A stretch of 64,000 nucleotides of DNA. It comes from Pseudoduganella guangdongensis. Its GTDB lineage: Bacteria; Pseudomonadota; Gammaproteobacteria; Burkholderiales; Burkholderiaceae_D. The stretch is from the NCBI RefSeq assembly GCF_009857475.1, contig NZ_WWCJ01000005.1, positions 62,001 through 126,000 on the forward strand, given 5' to 3'. The position numbers and the translations under genes were made by a program. The notes beneath the pieces are model-generated. The model was not told the DNA's origin, searched no databases, and saw only the letters and a list, made by a program, of their open reading frames with translations. Of this stretch, positions 33,896 through 42,380 are shown one piece after another (within the stretch, counting starts at the first letter, position 1; every line of letters begins with the position of its first letter).

Positions 33896-34499
33896 TCGGC
33901 GGCAGCACGTTGCCCAGGCCGAGCCAGTGGCGGTATACGCGCAAAGCCACTTGCGCGTCGTCGGCGGCGTACAGGATCTGCTTTTCGTTCAGGCGCGACG
34001 CCGCCCAGTTGGTGGTGGAGATCTTTTTGGACTTGGTCAGGGATTGACCGAAGTATTTGGCGACCGCGCTCTTGGCGCCCAAATCGTTCTTCTGGCCCGG
34101 CACGCGCAGCACCACGCCCAGATCCACCACCTTCAACGGTTCGATGCCCAGTTTGGCGCGCACGCGCTTGACGTCGTCCGACAGGCCGAAGCCGATCTTC
34201 AGCGTCATATCCGATTCCAGGATGGCCTTCACCACCGCCGTGTGGGCAAACGTATCGCCGACCTGGAACAGCCAGGCCTGGCGGTCGTCGGCAAACTGGA
34301 TCAGGTGCGGCCCGTTCGAGTTTTCGCCTTTGACGAAGGTGGGTTTGGATTCCGTGTCGAAGCCGATCGCATCCGCCGCCAGCAAGGCCGCCTGGGCGGC
34401 CTGCGCGTCGGCGGCGCTTTTCACCAGGCGCACATCGGCCAGCCGGATGCCCTGGTACGGCGGCAGCTCGGGCACGGCTCCTGGCGCCTCGTGGTGCAT
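33843..34499 (-). CDS. DEDDy 3'-5' exonuclease (RNase D/WRN-like)
   Basis: A 218-residue protein with the exonuclease motifs Exo I IGFDTESKP (DxE near 47-49), Exo II KIGFGLSDDVKRV (Asp) and Exo III YAADDAQVALRVY (Y-x3-D), placing it in the DEDDy group. It lacks the HRDC domain of RNase D, so it is a single-domain nuclease acting on RNA or single-stranded DNA. The C-terminus is a Lys/Pro-rich tail. It starts at the stop of the ProQ-family gene (adjacent frames at 34499) and is co-transcribed. Confidence 0.88.
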   Translation of the reverse strand: MHHEAPGAVPELPPYQGIRLADVRLVKSAADAQAAQAALLAADAIGFDTESKPTFVKGENSNGPHLIQFADDRQAWLFQVGDTFAHTAVVKAILESDMTLKIGFGLSDDVKRVRAKLGIEPLKVVDLGVVLRVPGQKNDLGAKSAVAKYFGQSLTKSKKISTTNWAASRLNEKQILYAADDAQVALRVYRHWLGLGNVLPPIKPPKKPRTPRAPTPLA

Positions 34500-34978
34500 T
34501 ACTTCTTGGAGAATTTGGCGGTCAGCGCTTGCAGCTTCTCCGCGCGGCGGCGGTCGGCTTCTTCAGCGGCTGCGGCCTCGCGTTCGGCCGCGCGTTCAGC
34601 CTTGCGGCGTTCCATTTCCTTCTTGTGGCGCTCGGCCAGGGTTTCCTTGGCGTGCTTGCGGTGCTCGTCGGTCGCTTCGGCGCCGGCGCTGCCGTCCAGG
34701 TTATAGCGCACGGTGGCCTTTTCCATCGCGCGCAGGTAGCGCTGCGAGGAGGTGTGGATGCCCAGCGCAGCGCGCATCAGCTTGCGGTTGATCTCCGGTT
34801 GCGCGGCGATCAGCTGCTTGTCGATACCGATCGACAGCGGCAGGCTGTCGCGGAACGGGGCATACTGTTGCTGCAATTGCTTGAGCAGGGCGCGTGCGGA
34901 ACTCGGGGCGGCTGGCGCGCCGGCGGTGGTTTCTTCGGCCGGCTGCTGAGGGGTGAGACTAGTGTTCATCGACTTCAT
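34499..34978 (-). CDS. ProQ/FinO-domain RNA chaperone
   Basis: A 159-residue protein with the FinO/ProQ fold (about 25-115): RALLKQLQQQYAPFRDSLPLSIGIDKQL, then RKLMRAALGIHTSSQRYLRAM and TVRYNLDGSAG, all family signatures. The C-terminal part is a highly charged coiled helix (HKKEMERRKAERAAEREAAAA). ProQ proteins bind structured RNA 3' ends and support sRNA function. Either ATG 34978 or 34969 could start it. It is divergent from rpoD and shares a stop/start base with the exonuclease. Confidence 0.9.
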   Translation of the reverse strand: MKSMNTSLTPQQPAEETTAGAPAAPSSARALLKQLQQQYAPFRDSLPLSIGIDKQLIAAQPEINRKLMRAALGIHTSSQRYLRAMEKATVRYNLDGSAGAEATDEHRKHAKETLAERHKKEMERRKAERAAEREAAAAEEADRRRAEKLQALTAKFSKK

Positions 34979-35092
34979 TGATTAAGCAAGAGCCGCCAGC
35001 ATACCACGAGGCGCCGCCTCGACGCATTGTCTTTCCTGTCACGATGTTGTTTTGATATCGATATATCGCGTGCGGCGCGGCCCAAAAGCTTG

Positions 35093-35098
35093 TATAAT
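35093..35098 (+). promoter_or_regulatory. -10 box of the rpoD leader promoter
   Basis: Perfect TATAAT preceded by TTG, in the otherwise gene-free 34979-35317 stretch. No clear -35 is visible at the right spacing. Transcription would begin at about 35105, opposite in direction to the ProQ gene. Confidence 0.6.
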
Positions 35099-35104
35099 GA
35101 CCGA

Positions 35105-35253
35105 CGCACCAAATGCAGGACGGTGCGAATTCAGTTTTGCAAAGAGTTTTCGGCCGGGGCCCAGCAGCCCTGTGAAGTCCAGTTACAGGGCATGTGCCCT
35201 CTCCACGCACTGAATCATCGGAAGCGGGCCCGTTACAGCGGGCTTTTTCTTTT
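35105..35253 (+). ncRNA. Structured rpoD leader or small RNA ending in an intrinsic terminator
   Basis: This accounts for most of the 339-base gap between the ProQ-family gene and rpoD. Three helices can be drawn: CGCACC/GGTGCG (35105-35110, 35122-35127), GCCCTGT/ACAGGGC (35167-35173, 35185-35191), and GCCCG/CGGGC (35228-35232, 35239-35243) followed by TTTTTCTTTT (35244-35253). The last is a terminator 65 bases before the rpoD start. The transcript could be a 150-nt small RNA or an attenuated rpoD leader. It matches no riboswitch that I recognise. Confidence 0.5.
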
Positions 35254-35317
35254 CCGGATCATCCCTGAACCCGAGCCATCGAGAGCGCCCCGCCGGGAGC
35301 GCGCAGAGAGATATTGA

Positions 35318-37792
35318 ATGACCAAACCTAAGACCCTGACGTTGTCCGCCAAGAAATCCACTGGTTCCTCCACCACCAGCGCACCGCTGGCTGTGCCGAA
35401 AACCAGCCTTTCCTATGTGATCGACAACGCTCAAGAGGAAGCAGGCAAAGTCACGGTTGTAAAGAAAACCCGTTCGCGCCTGGCTGCGGTGCCGGTGGCG
35501 GAAGCCTCGGTGGAAGCCGCGCCGGCCGAACCAGTCGTGAAAACCCGCGCCCGCAAGACCGCTGAAGCCAAGCCGGTGTCGCTGGCCGTGGTGGCCGAGG
35601 AGGCGCCTGCGCCGGCCCCTGCCAAGCGTGGCCGCAAGCCGAAAGCGGCTGCCGAAGTGGCGCCTGTGACCGTGACCACCGGTCCGGCCGCCGTGACCGA
35701 AGTGCGCGACGCCGCCGTGCTGGCCTCGATCGACACTTCCGGCTACCTGCTGCCGCAAGTGAAGGTGCCGGGCCGCCGTGGCCGCAAGCCAAGCGAATTC
35801 ACCCCGGAAAACGATGAAGTGGCGGCGCTGAACGCCGTGGAACGCGCCGAACTGAAGGCCGCGTCCAAGGCGCGCGAGCGCAAGGCCAAGGGCCTGGATG
35901 CCTTCGGCATGAACGACGGCGCCAATGCGGACGAGCTGGAAAAGCGCCGCACCCAGTTCAAGAACCTGATCAACCTGGGCAAGGACCGCGGCTACCTGAC
36001 GTACGCCGAGATCAACGACCACCTGCCGGAAAACATCGTCGACCCGGAAGCGATTGAAGGCATTATCGCGACCTTTAACGACATGGGCATCGCCGTCTAC
36101 GAGCGCGCGCCGGATGCGGAAGCGCTGCTGCTGTCCGATAACGTGCCGACCGCCGCCAGCGATGATGAAGTGGAAGCCGCCGCCGCCACCGCGCTGTCGA
36201 CCGTCGATTCCGACTTCGGCCGCACCACCGACCCGGTCCGCATGTATATGCGTGAAATGGGCGCCGTGGCGCTGCTGACGCGTGAAGGCGAGATCGAGAT
36301 CGCCAAGCGTATCGAAGGCGGCCTGCGCGACATGATCCAGGCGATTTCGGCCTGCCCGACCACCATTTCCGAGATCCTCACCCTGGCGGAGAAGATCGAG
36401 AAGGACGAAATGAAGGTGGACGACGTGGTGGACGGTTTTGTCGACCTGAACGAAAGCGCGCCGACCCCGGGCCCGGTCAAGGCGCCTGCCGCTTCCGACG
36501 ATGACGAGGATGAGGAAGAGCTGGAAGACGAGGAAGAGGAAGACGGCGACGTCAATGGCGGCGCCGCCGGCTACTCGACCGAGCAGCTGGTGCAGTTGCG
36601 CAACGACGCGCTGGCCAAATTCGCCCTGATCTCGACCCAGTTCGACAAGATGCGCAAAGCCGCTTACGGTAACGCGACCTACGTGAAGGCGCAGGACATC
36701 ATCTCCAACGAGCTGCTGGGCATCCGCTTCACCGCGAAAGTGGTGGAAAAGCTGTGCGACACCTTGCGCGGCCAGATGGAACAAGTGCGTTCGATCGAAC
36801 GCGCCGTGCTGGAGCTGTGCGTGAACCGTTGCGGCATGCCGCGCGCGCACTTCATCAAGGTCTTCCCGGGCAATGAAACCAACCTGGATTGGGTGGACGG
36901 CGAAGTCGGCGCGGGCTACCCGTACTCCGCAGTGCTGGGCCGTAACGTGCCTGCCATCAAAGAACTGCAGAACAAGATGATCGACCTGCAGGAACGCGTG
37001 GCGCTGCCGCTGGCGGACCTGCGCAAGATCAACAAGCAGATGGCGGCCGGCGAAAAGCGCGCGCGCACCGCCAAGCGCGAAATGACCGTGGCCAACCTGC
37101 GCCTGGTGATTTCGATCGCGAAGAAGTACATCAACCGCGGCCTGCAGTTCCTGGACCTGATCCAGGAAGGCAATATCGGCTTGCTGAAGGCGGTGGACAA
37201 ATTCGAATACCGTCGCGGCTACAAGTTCTCGACCTACGCCACCTGGTGGATTCGCCAGGCCATCACCCGCTCCATCGCGGACATGGCCCGTACCATCCGC
37301 GTGCCGGTGCACATGATCGAAACGATCAACAAGATGAACCGCATCTCGCGCCAGATCATGCAGGAAACCGGCTCCGAGCCGGATATGGCAACCCTGGCGG
37401 TGAAGATGGAAATGCCGGAATCCAAAGTGCGCGAGATCATGAAGATCGCCAAGGAGCCGATTTCCATGGAAACCCCGATGGGCGAGGACGGCGACTCCCA
37501 GCTGGGCGACTTCATCGAAGACAACACCACCCTGGCACCGCTGGACGCCGCGCTGCACGCCTCCATGCGCAATGTGATCAAGGAAGTGCTGGACTCCTTG
37601 ACCCCGCGCGAAGCCAAGGTGCTGCGCATGCGCTACGGCGTTGAGATGTCCAACGACCACACGCTGGAAGAAGTGGGCAAGCAGTTCGACGTGACCCGCG
37701 AGCGTATCCGCCAGATCGAAGCCAAGGCTATGAGCAAACTGCGCCAGCCTTCGCGCTCGGACAAGCTGAAGACGTTCCTGACCGAGAAGTAA
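35318..37792 (+). CDS. rpoD: RNA polymerase primary sigma factor RpoD (sigma-70)
   Basis: An 824-residue housekeeping sigma factor. A Lys/Ala/Val-rich extension (about 40-130, [32 protein letters not shown]) precedes region 1.1, making it about 200 residues longer than E. coli RpoD, as usual in betaproteobacteria. Region 1.2 [11 protein letters not shown], a non-conserved insert with an acidic run ([18 protein letters not shown]), region 2 ([24 protein letters not shown] in two parts; [19 protein letters not shown]), region 3, and region 4.2 HTH ([20 protein letters not shown]) are intact. An intrinsic terminator lies 65 bases upstream and a bidirectional one follows. Confidence 0.97.
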   Translation: MTKPKTLTLSAKKSTGSSTTSAPLAVPKTSLSYVIDNAQEEAGKVTVVKKTRSRLAAVPVAEASVEAAPAEPVVKTRARKTAEAKPVSLAVVAEEAPAPAPAKRGRKPKAAAEVAPVTVTTGPAAVTEVRDAAVLASIDTSGYLLPQVKVPGRRGRKPSEFTPENDEVAALNAVERAELKAASKARERKAKGLDAFGMNDGANADELEKRRTQFKNLINLGKDRGYLTYAEINDHLPENIVDPEAIEGIIATFNDMGIAVYERAPDAEALLLSDNVPTAASDDEVEAAAATALSTVDSDFGRTTDPVRMYMREMGAVALLTREGEIEIAKRIEGGLRDMIQAISACPTTISEILTLAEKIEKDEMKVDDVVDGFVDLNESAPTPGPVKAPAASDDDEDEEELEDEEEEDGDVNGGAAGYSTEQLVQLRNDALAKFALISTQFDKMRKAAYGNATYVKAQDIISNELLGIRFTAKVVEKLCDTLRGQMEQVRSIERAVLELCVNRCGMPRAHFIKVFPGNETNLDWVDGEVGAGYPYSAVLGRNVPAIKELQNKMIDLQERVALPLADLRKINKQMAAGEKRARTAKREMTVANLRLVISIAKKYINRGLQFLDLIQEGNIGLLKAVDKFEYRRGYKFSTYATWWIRQAITRSIADMARTIRVPVHMIETINKMNRISRQIMQETGSEPDMATLAVKMEMPESKVREIMKIAKEPISMETPMGEDGDSQLGDFIEDNTTLAPLDAALHASMRNVIKEVLDSLTPREAKVLRMRYGVEMSNDHTLEEVGKQFDVTRERIRQIEAKAMSKLRQPSRSDKLKTFLTEK

Positions 37793-37800
37793 AAAAAGGA

Positions 37801-37863
37801 AAAAAAGGGGACGTACCCCATTTTCCGCTTCGGCGGAAAATAGGGTACGTCCCCATTTTTTTT
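37801..37863. terminator. Strong bidirectional terminator between rpoD and S10 peptidase genes
   Basis: A 22-base stem with one mismatch (37807-37828 starting GGGGACGTACCCC; 37833-37854 ending GTACGTCCCC) closed by a TTCG tetraloop. It is flanked by six A residues on the left and ATTTTTTTT on the right, so it has a U-run in both directions. It sits between convergent stops. Confidence 0.93.
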
Positions 37864-37866
37864 ACG

Positions 37867-39402
37867 TCAGTACTTGGCGGGCACGCCGGCGGCGGGCAGC
37901 GACTTCTGGATGAAGTCGCGCAGGTCGTCGTTGGATTTCACCAGGTCTTCGGCGCGCAGGTACATCATGTGGCCGCTGCGGTAGCCTTCAAAGCGCATGC
38001 GGTCCTTCATGCGGCCGCTCGGGTCGAGCTGCCACATGGTGTATTTGGCGTCGAAGTAGGTGGTGGCGCCGTCGAAGTAGCCGGCTTGCACCAGTAATTT
38101 CAAGTAAGGGTTGGCGGCCATGGCCTGGCGCAGGTTCTCGCCGGTGTTGTCGTCCTTGTTGTCCCACGGGTGGACGTTGCCGAACATATTGTAGGTCAGG
38201 TCGGTCTTGTAACCCAGCACGTCGCGCAGGTAGTAGTTGATGGCGGGCGTGAAGGAGTGCAGCCAGGAGGTCAGCTCGGCGTTGTAGTCCACCTTGTCGC
38301 CGGCGTCCTTCTTGTCGATGCCGAGGTAGCGCGAGTCGAGGCGGCCGATGGTGTAGCCCTTGTCGCGCAGCAGTTCCTTCCAGTAGGTGCCGACCGGCAC
38401 GCTCAAATTATTCTGCAGCACCACCTTCTCGGACAGGCCGGAGTAGCGCGCCACTTTGGCGGCGACGGCGCTGCGCTTTTGCGCGTCGAGGAAGCCGCCG
38501 TTGGCCAGTGCTGGAATCAGTTCGTTCACGGCGAACGACTCCGCTTCCGGCAGCACGTCTTTCAAATCCTTTTGCTGCAGGTCGGCCGGCAGGGCTTTCT
38601 GGTACCAGGCGGCTGCGGTGTAGTACGGCAGGGACAGCGCCTGGCCGACCGGGCCTTCGCGTTTCAACCCCAGGCCGGTGGGCGAGACCAGCACCACGCC
38701 GTTCAGGTACATCCAATGGGCATTCTGCAGTTCCAGCGCCAGGCCGGAGACGCGCGCGGTGCCGTAGCTTTCGCCGATCAGGTATTTGGGCGAGGTCCAG
38801 CGCCCTTCACGCGAGACGAAGGCTTGCAGCCAGTCGGCCAGGTACTTGATGTCGGCATTCACGCCGAAGAAGGTGGCGCGGTCGGCTTTCGGGTCGAGCA
38901 CGCGCGAAAAGCCGGTGTTGACCGGGTCGATGTAGAGGATGTCGGCCACGTCCAGGATGGAGTGCGGGTTGTCCTTCACGCCGTAGGGCTGGACCGGGTA
39001 GCCTTCGCTGTCGATGTTGAGGATTTTCGGGCCGGTGTAGGCGATGTGCATCCAGACCGAGGCCGAGCCCGGGCCGCCGTTGAACGACAGCACCAGCGGG
39101 CGGCGCGACTTGTCGCCGACGTCGCTGCGCTGGTAATAGGTGTAGAAGAGGGAGGCGATCACTTTGCCGTCCTTGTCCCACACCGGCTGGGTGCCGGCGG
39201 TGACCTTGTACGGCACCTGCTTGCCCTTGATCGTGACGCTGCTGTTCTTGCTGACGGCCGATTCGGCCTTCAGCAGGCGGTCGTAGGCTTTGGTGTCGGC
39301 CGGGCGTTCGGCGGCGGGCTTGGCGTCTGCCGCCGGTTTGTCTTGCGCGAAGGCGCAGCCGGCTGCCAGCAGCAGTGCGGGGATGATGCGGATTGTCTTC
39401 AT
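37867..39402 (-). CDS. Exported S10-family serine carboxypeptidase
   Basis: A 511-residue protein: signal peptide MKTIRIIPALLLAAGCAFA, a charged Ala/Lys/Asp linker, then a serine carboxypeptidase domain. NGGPGSASVWMH (oxyanion region), the nucleophile GESYG near 219-223, and a C-terminal His in EGYRSGHMMYLRAEDL are visible. S10 peptidases remove C-terminal residues at acidic pH; the bacterial group is periplasmic or secreted. A lipoprotein-like AGC is present in the signal but lacks a good lipobox. Monocistronic. Confidence 0.9.
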   Translation of the reverse strand: MKTIRIIPALLLAAGCAFAQDKPAADAKPAAERPADTKAYDRLLKAESAVSKNSSVTIKGKQVPYKVTAGTQPVWDKDGKVIASLFYTYYQRSDVGDKSRRPLVLSFNGGPGSASVWMHIAYTGPKILNIDSEGYPVQPYGVKDNPHSILDVADILYIDPVNTGFSRVLDPKADRATFFGVNADIKYLADWLQAFVSREGRWTSPKYLIGESYGTARVSGLALELQNAHWMYLNGVVLVSPTGLGLKREGPVGQALSLPYYTAAAWYQKALPADLQQKDLKDVLPEAESFAVNELIPALANGGFLDAQKRSAVAAKVARYSGLSEKVVLQNNLSVPVGTYWKELLRDKGYTIGRLDSRYLGIDKKDAGDKVDYNAELTSWLHSFTPAINYYLRDVLGYKTDLTYNMFGNVHPWDNKDDNTGENLRQAMAANPYLKLLVQAGYFDGATTYFDAKYTMWQLDPSGRMKDRMRFEGYRSGHMMYLRAEDLVKSNDDLRDFIQKSLPAAGVPAKY

Positions 39403-39499
39403 CTGATTCTCTTTTTTATAGGTCCAAGAGGCATCAGTATTTCACAGGTAATGGGCATCGCCACCATCGGCGGGGCCTGGGAAACATAACGTTACACGC

Positions 39500-40615
39500 T
39501 CAAGCGAACGATACCAGCCGCACGCCGAAATCGAGGCCCTTGCGGATGCGGTCGCGCACCTTGTAGGCGGCGACGATGGCCGATCCGGCCAGGAAGGCGA
39601 TCGCCAGCCAGTCGTCCCAGCGCATCTGGCGTCCGGTGTGGTCGGCGTCGACACTGCCGGACTTGAGCACGTGGCCGGTGTAGGTGGAGCCGATCACGTG
39701 GCCGTCGTCGGTGATGTCGCGCGTCAGGTACAGGCTGTCGGGGCCGAAGCGCACCTGCATCCTGCCATTGCGGTAGATGAAGGTGTGCGGGGCGTCGTGG
39801 TCTTTGATCTTGACCGTGCCGACGATGTCGCCGTTGGCGTTGATGCCGTTGGCGAAGCTGGAACCCTGCGAAATCATGGCGCCCAGGTCGATCATGCGCT
39901 TGCCGTCGTACATGAAAGCATGCCAGCTTCGGTCCGCCATCTCTGCGCTGCCGACCACGATGCCGGCATCGTTGATGGCGGTGGCGACGCTGACGCGGCC
40001 GCCCAGCGTGGGCAGTTCGAACATGCCGCTGCCCGGCTTGTAGAGGAAGGCGCGGCGGTAGCCGTTCGGCAGCTGGGCGGCGCCGACCACGTGGCCGCTG
40101 GCGTTGATGGCGGTGGCGTAGCTGTTCTTGCCGCCGAAGGTGCCCAGGCCGAGCATGCCGACCCCGTTGTCGACGAAGGCGTGGTAATTGCCGTCGGCCG
40201 TGTCGGCATAGCCGGCAATGTGGCCTGCTTCGTTGATGGCTGTGCCGACGCTGCTGTTGCCGCCCAGGGTGCCGAGGTCGCGCATGCCGTGCGCCTGGTC
40301 GTAGCGGAAGGCGTGCCAGGCGTTGCTGGCGGTGAGGGCGCCGCCGGTGACGGTGCCCTGGTTGTTGATGGCGTTGGCGGTGCTGTCGCTGCCGCCCAGT
40401 GTGCCGATCTCGAAGCGGCGGCCTTGCGACATGAGGATGGCGCGGCGGCGCCCACTTTCGTCCTTGATCTCCCCGACCCATTCGCCAGAGGCGTTGATGC
40501 CGGTGGTGGTGCTGGATTCGGTCTGGCGTTCGCCCATCGGGCCGGCGCTATGCGCGCTCAGCGGCAGTGCCAGGAGGAGCGGCAGGAGGGGGATGATCAG
40601 TGCGGCGCGATGCAT
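39500..40615 (-). CDS. HAF-repeat exported protein
   Basis: A 371-residue protein with a signal peptide (MHRAALIIPLLPLLLALPLSAHS) and about six repeats of roughly 48 residues, each carrying a LGTLGG-like motif followed by AINxxGxVVG and HAFxY (IGTLGGSDSTANAIN, LGTLGGNSSVGTAIN, LGTFGGKNSYATAIN, LPTLGGRVSVATAIN). This is the HAF repeat family, predicted to form a beta-propeller outside the cytoplasm. A hydrophobic segment near 335-352 (WLAIAFLAGSAIVAAY) may anchor the C-terminus. Function unknown. Confidence 0.85.
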   Translation of the reverse strand: MHRAALIIPLLPLLLALPLSAHSAGPMGERQTESSTTTGINASGEWVGEIKDESGRRRAILMSQGRRFEIGTLGGSDSTANAINNQGTVTGGALTASNAWHAFRYDQAHGMRDLGTLGGNSSVGTAINEAGHIAGYADTADGNYHAFVDNGVGMLGLGTFGGKNSYATAINASGHVVGAAQLPNGYRRAFLYKPGSGMFELPTLGGRVSVATAINDAGIVVGSAEMADRSWHAFMYDGKRMIDLGAMISQGSSFANGINANGDIVGTVKIKDHDAPHTFIYRNGRMQVRFGPDSLYLTRDITDDGHVIGSTYTGHVLKSGSVDADHTGRQMRWDDWLAIAFLAGSAIVAAYKVRDRIRKGLDFGVRLVSFA

Positions 40616-40683
40616 GGCAGTGGACTCCGGTCTGATTTTTCGACCGGGCCACTATACTTGAAGATTGCTAAAAAATATACAAG

Positions 40684-41025
40684 TCAGACTTTGCGCACGA
40701 ACTCGGATTTCAGGCTCATGGCGCCGAAGCCGTCGATCTTGCAGTCGATATCATGGTCGCTGTCGACCAGGCGGATATTCTTTACCTTGGTGCCTTGCTT
40801 GATCACGCCGCCGGAGCCCTTCGGCTTCAGGTCCTTGATCACGGTGACGGTGTCGCCGTCCTGCAGGATGGCGCCGACCGCGTCGCGGTAGACGCGCGCT
40901 GCTTCGCCGGCCGTTTCGGCGGCCTGCTGCGGCCACTCGTGGGCGCATTCAGGGCAAACATAGTTGTCGCCGTCTTCGTAGGTATACTCGGACTGGCATT
41001 TTGGGCAGGCTGGGAAATTACTCAT
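40684..41025 (-). CDS. yjdM: Zinc-ribbon protein YjdM (PhnA family)
   Basis: A 113-residue cytoplasmic protein. N-terminal zinc ribbon CPKC...CPEC ([20 protein letters not shown] then CPECAHEW), followed by an SH3-like domain ([23 protein letters not shown]) typical of the YjdM/PhnA family. Despite the PhnA name it is not phosphonoacetate hydrolase. Start ATG 41025 gives [10 protein letters not shown]; the divergent GNAT gene starts 12 bases away. Confidence 0.93.
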   Translation of the reverse strand: MSNFPACPKCQSEYTYEDGDNYVCPECAHEWPQQAAETAGEAARVYRDAVGAILQDGDTVTVIKDLKPKGSGGVIKQGTKVKNIRLVDSDHDIDCKIDGFGAMSLKSEFVRKV

Positions 41026-41037
41026 TTGGGATATCAC

Positions 41038-41712
41038 ATGCAGGAACTGGAAAACCCGATCTGGGCCGCGCTGAACTCAGCGCAGCAGCATTTTAGCATT
41101 GCGGCTGGCGCGGCCCGGCGCTATCCGGCCGATGTGGCGCCTTTCTGCGCTGTGGCCGAAGAGGGCGTGCCGCTAGCGGCCGGCGACCTGGCGGGTATTG
41201 CCGACGGCAGCTACTACTTCCTGGGCGCGATGCCTACCCTGCCGCCCGGCTGGTCGCTGCAGCCGCTGTCCGGCGTGCTGCAGATGGTCTACGAGTGCGG
41301 CCCGGTGGCGCCGCCCAGCGGCGAGGGCATCCGCGTGCTGGCGTCCGACGACCCGGCGATGGTGCAGTTGACCGACATCGCCTTTCCCGGCTACTTCCGC
41401 AAGCGTACCGGCGAAATGGGCAAATACGCCGGCATCCACGACGAGGGCGGGCGCCTGGTGGCGTTGAGCGGTGAGCGCATGGACCTGGGCCATCTGCGCG
41501 AGGTGAGCGCGGTTTGCACCCATCCCGATTTTACCGGGCGCGGTTATGCGCGTCGGCTGGTGGAGTACATCATGCACGGCATGCAGCAGCAGGGCGTGCG
41601 CCCCATGCTGCATGTGGGCGCGGCCAACGCCCGTGCCCAGGCGCTGTACCGTTCGATGGGCTTTGCGGCAACCCGCGAGCTGCCGCACGCGCGCCTTATT
41701 TGCCCGCGCTGA
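41038..41712 (+). CDS. GNAT-family N-acetyltransferase
   Basis: A 224-residue protein; the acetyl-CoA binding motif is [18 protein letters not shown] (R/Q-x-x-G-x-G/A as TGRGYA near 168-173) and [20 protein letters not shown] follows, as in FR47-like GNATs. The first 85 residues form an unrelated leader domain. Substrate unknown. Its 3' end overlaps the convergent GIN-domain gene by 17 bases. Confidence 0.88.
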   Translation: MQELENPIWAALNSAQQHFSIAAGAARRYPADVAPFCAVAEEGVPLAAGDLAGIADGSYYFLGAMPTLPPGWSLQPLSGVLQMVYECGPVAPPSGEGIRVLASDDPAMVQLTDIAFPGYFRKRTGEMGKYAGIHDEGGRLVALSGERMDLGHLREVSAVCTHPDFTGRGYARRLVEYIMHGMQQQGVRPMLHVGAANARAQALYRSMGFAATRELPHARLICPR

Positions 41713-42322
41713 TATTGCCCAAGCCCGTCACCGATTTGTTCAGGTGCTTGGGGTTGCCGTAGTAGGTGAAGTTGCCCATGCCTTCGACGATCAGGTTGAG
41801 GGTGTCGCTGGCGTACACGCTGATGTCGCCCATGCCGGCGAAGTTCACGTCAGCGCGTTCGGCTTTCAGGCCTTTGGCGTCGACCTGGCCCACGCCCTGG
41901 CCCTTCATGCGCAGCAGCTTGACCTTGCCGCTGGCGTGCAGCGCGCCGGCGCCTTCGAAGCTGATGTCGATGCGCTCGCCGTGGATGTTGGTGACGCGCG
42001 ATTCGCCGGCGCCCAGCACGCGGAAGCTGGTCAGCGCCGGCACGGTGACGGTGAGCTTGTCGCTTTCCTTGATGGTGACGGAACCCTTCTTGGTGTTCTC
42101 GTACACGACACGCAGCACGCCGCCTTCGACCACGGTGCTGACTTTGTCCAGGTATTCCTTGCGGCCGCTGATCGTGACGTTTTGCGCCTTGCCGACATCG
42201 ACATAGACGTTGATCGGGCCTTTTACATTGATGCCGTAGAAGGCATCCAGCTTGCGCACCTGCTCGTCGGCGAGGGCGATGGCGGGGAACAGCAGGGCAG
42301 CAAGCAGCATCGAACGAAACAT
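41696..42322 (-). CDS. GIN-domain (DUF2807) exported protein, second paralogue
   Basis: A 208-residue protein with a signal peptide (MFRSMLLAALLFPAIALA) and one GIN domain: repeated turns VLGAGESRV, FEGAGALHA, MKGQGVGQV, FAGMGDISV, VEGMGNFTY and VTGLGNIS mark a beta-helix. It is shorter and less Ser-rich than the paralogue at 27616-28389. Start ATG 42322 begins the signal. Role unknown; probably periplasmic or outer surface. Confidence 0.87.
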   Translation of the reverse strand: MFRSMLLAALLFPAIALADEQVRKLDAFYGINVKGPINVYVDVGKAQNVTISGRKEYLDKVSTVVEGGVLRVVYENTKKGSVTIKESDKLTVTVPALTSFRVLGAGESRVTNIHGERIDISFEGAGALHASGKVKLLRMKGQGVGQVDAKGLKAERADVNFAGMGDISVYASDTLNLIVEGMGNFTYYGNPKHLNKSVTGLGNISAGK

Positions 42323-42380
42323 ACAAACTCCTGTTAGTAGTACAAGGCCCGGCATTGCGCCGGGCCTGCCATGCGTAGCG

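Noticed and set aside
35183..37660. Antisense frame of 825 codons across rpoD
   Set aside because: A mirror of the highly biased rpoD codon use; His/Gly/Val-rich with no domain.
40684..41025. Phosphonoacetate hydrolase
   Set aside because: The PhnA name of this family is historical; the protein is a zinc ribbon plus SH3-like domain, without a phosphatase core.
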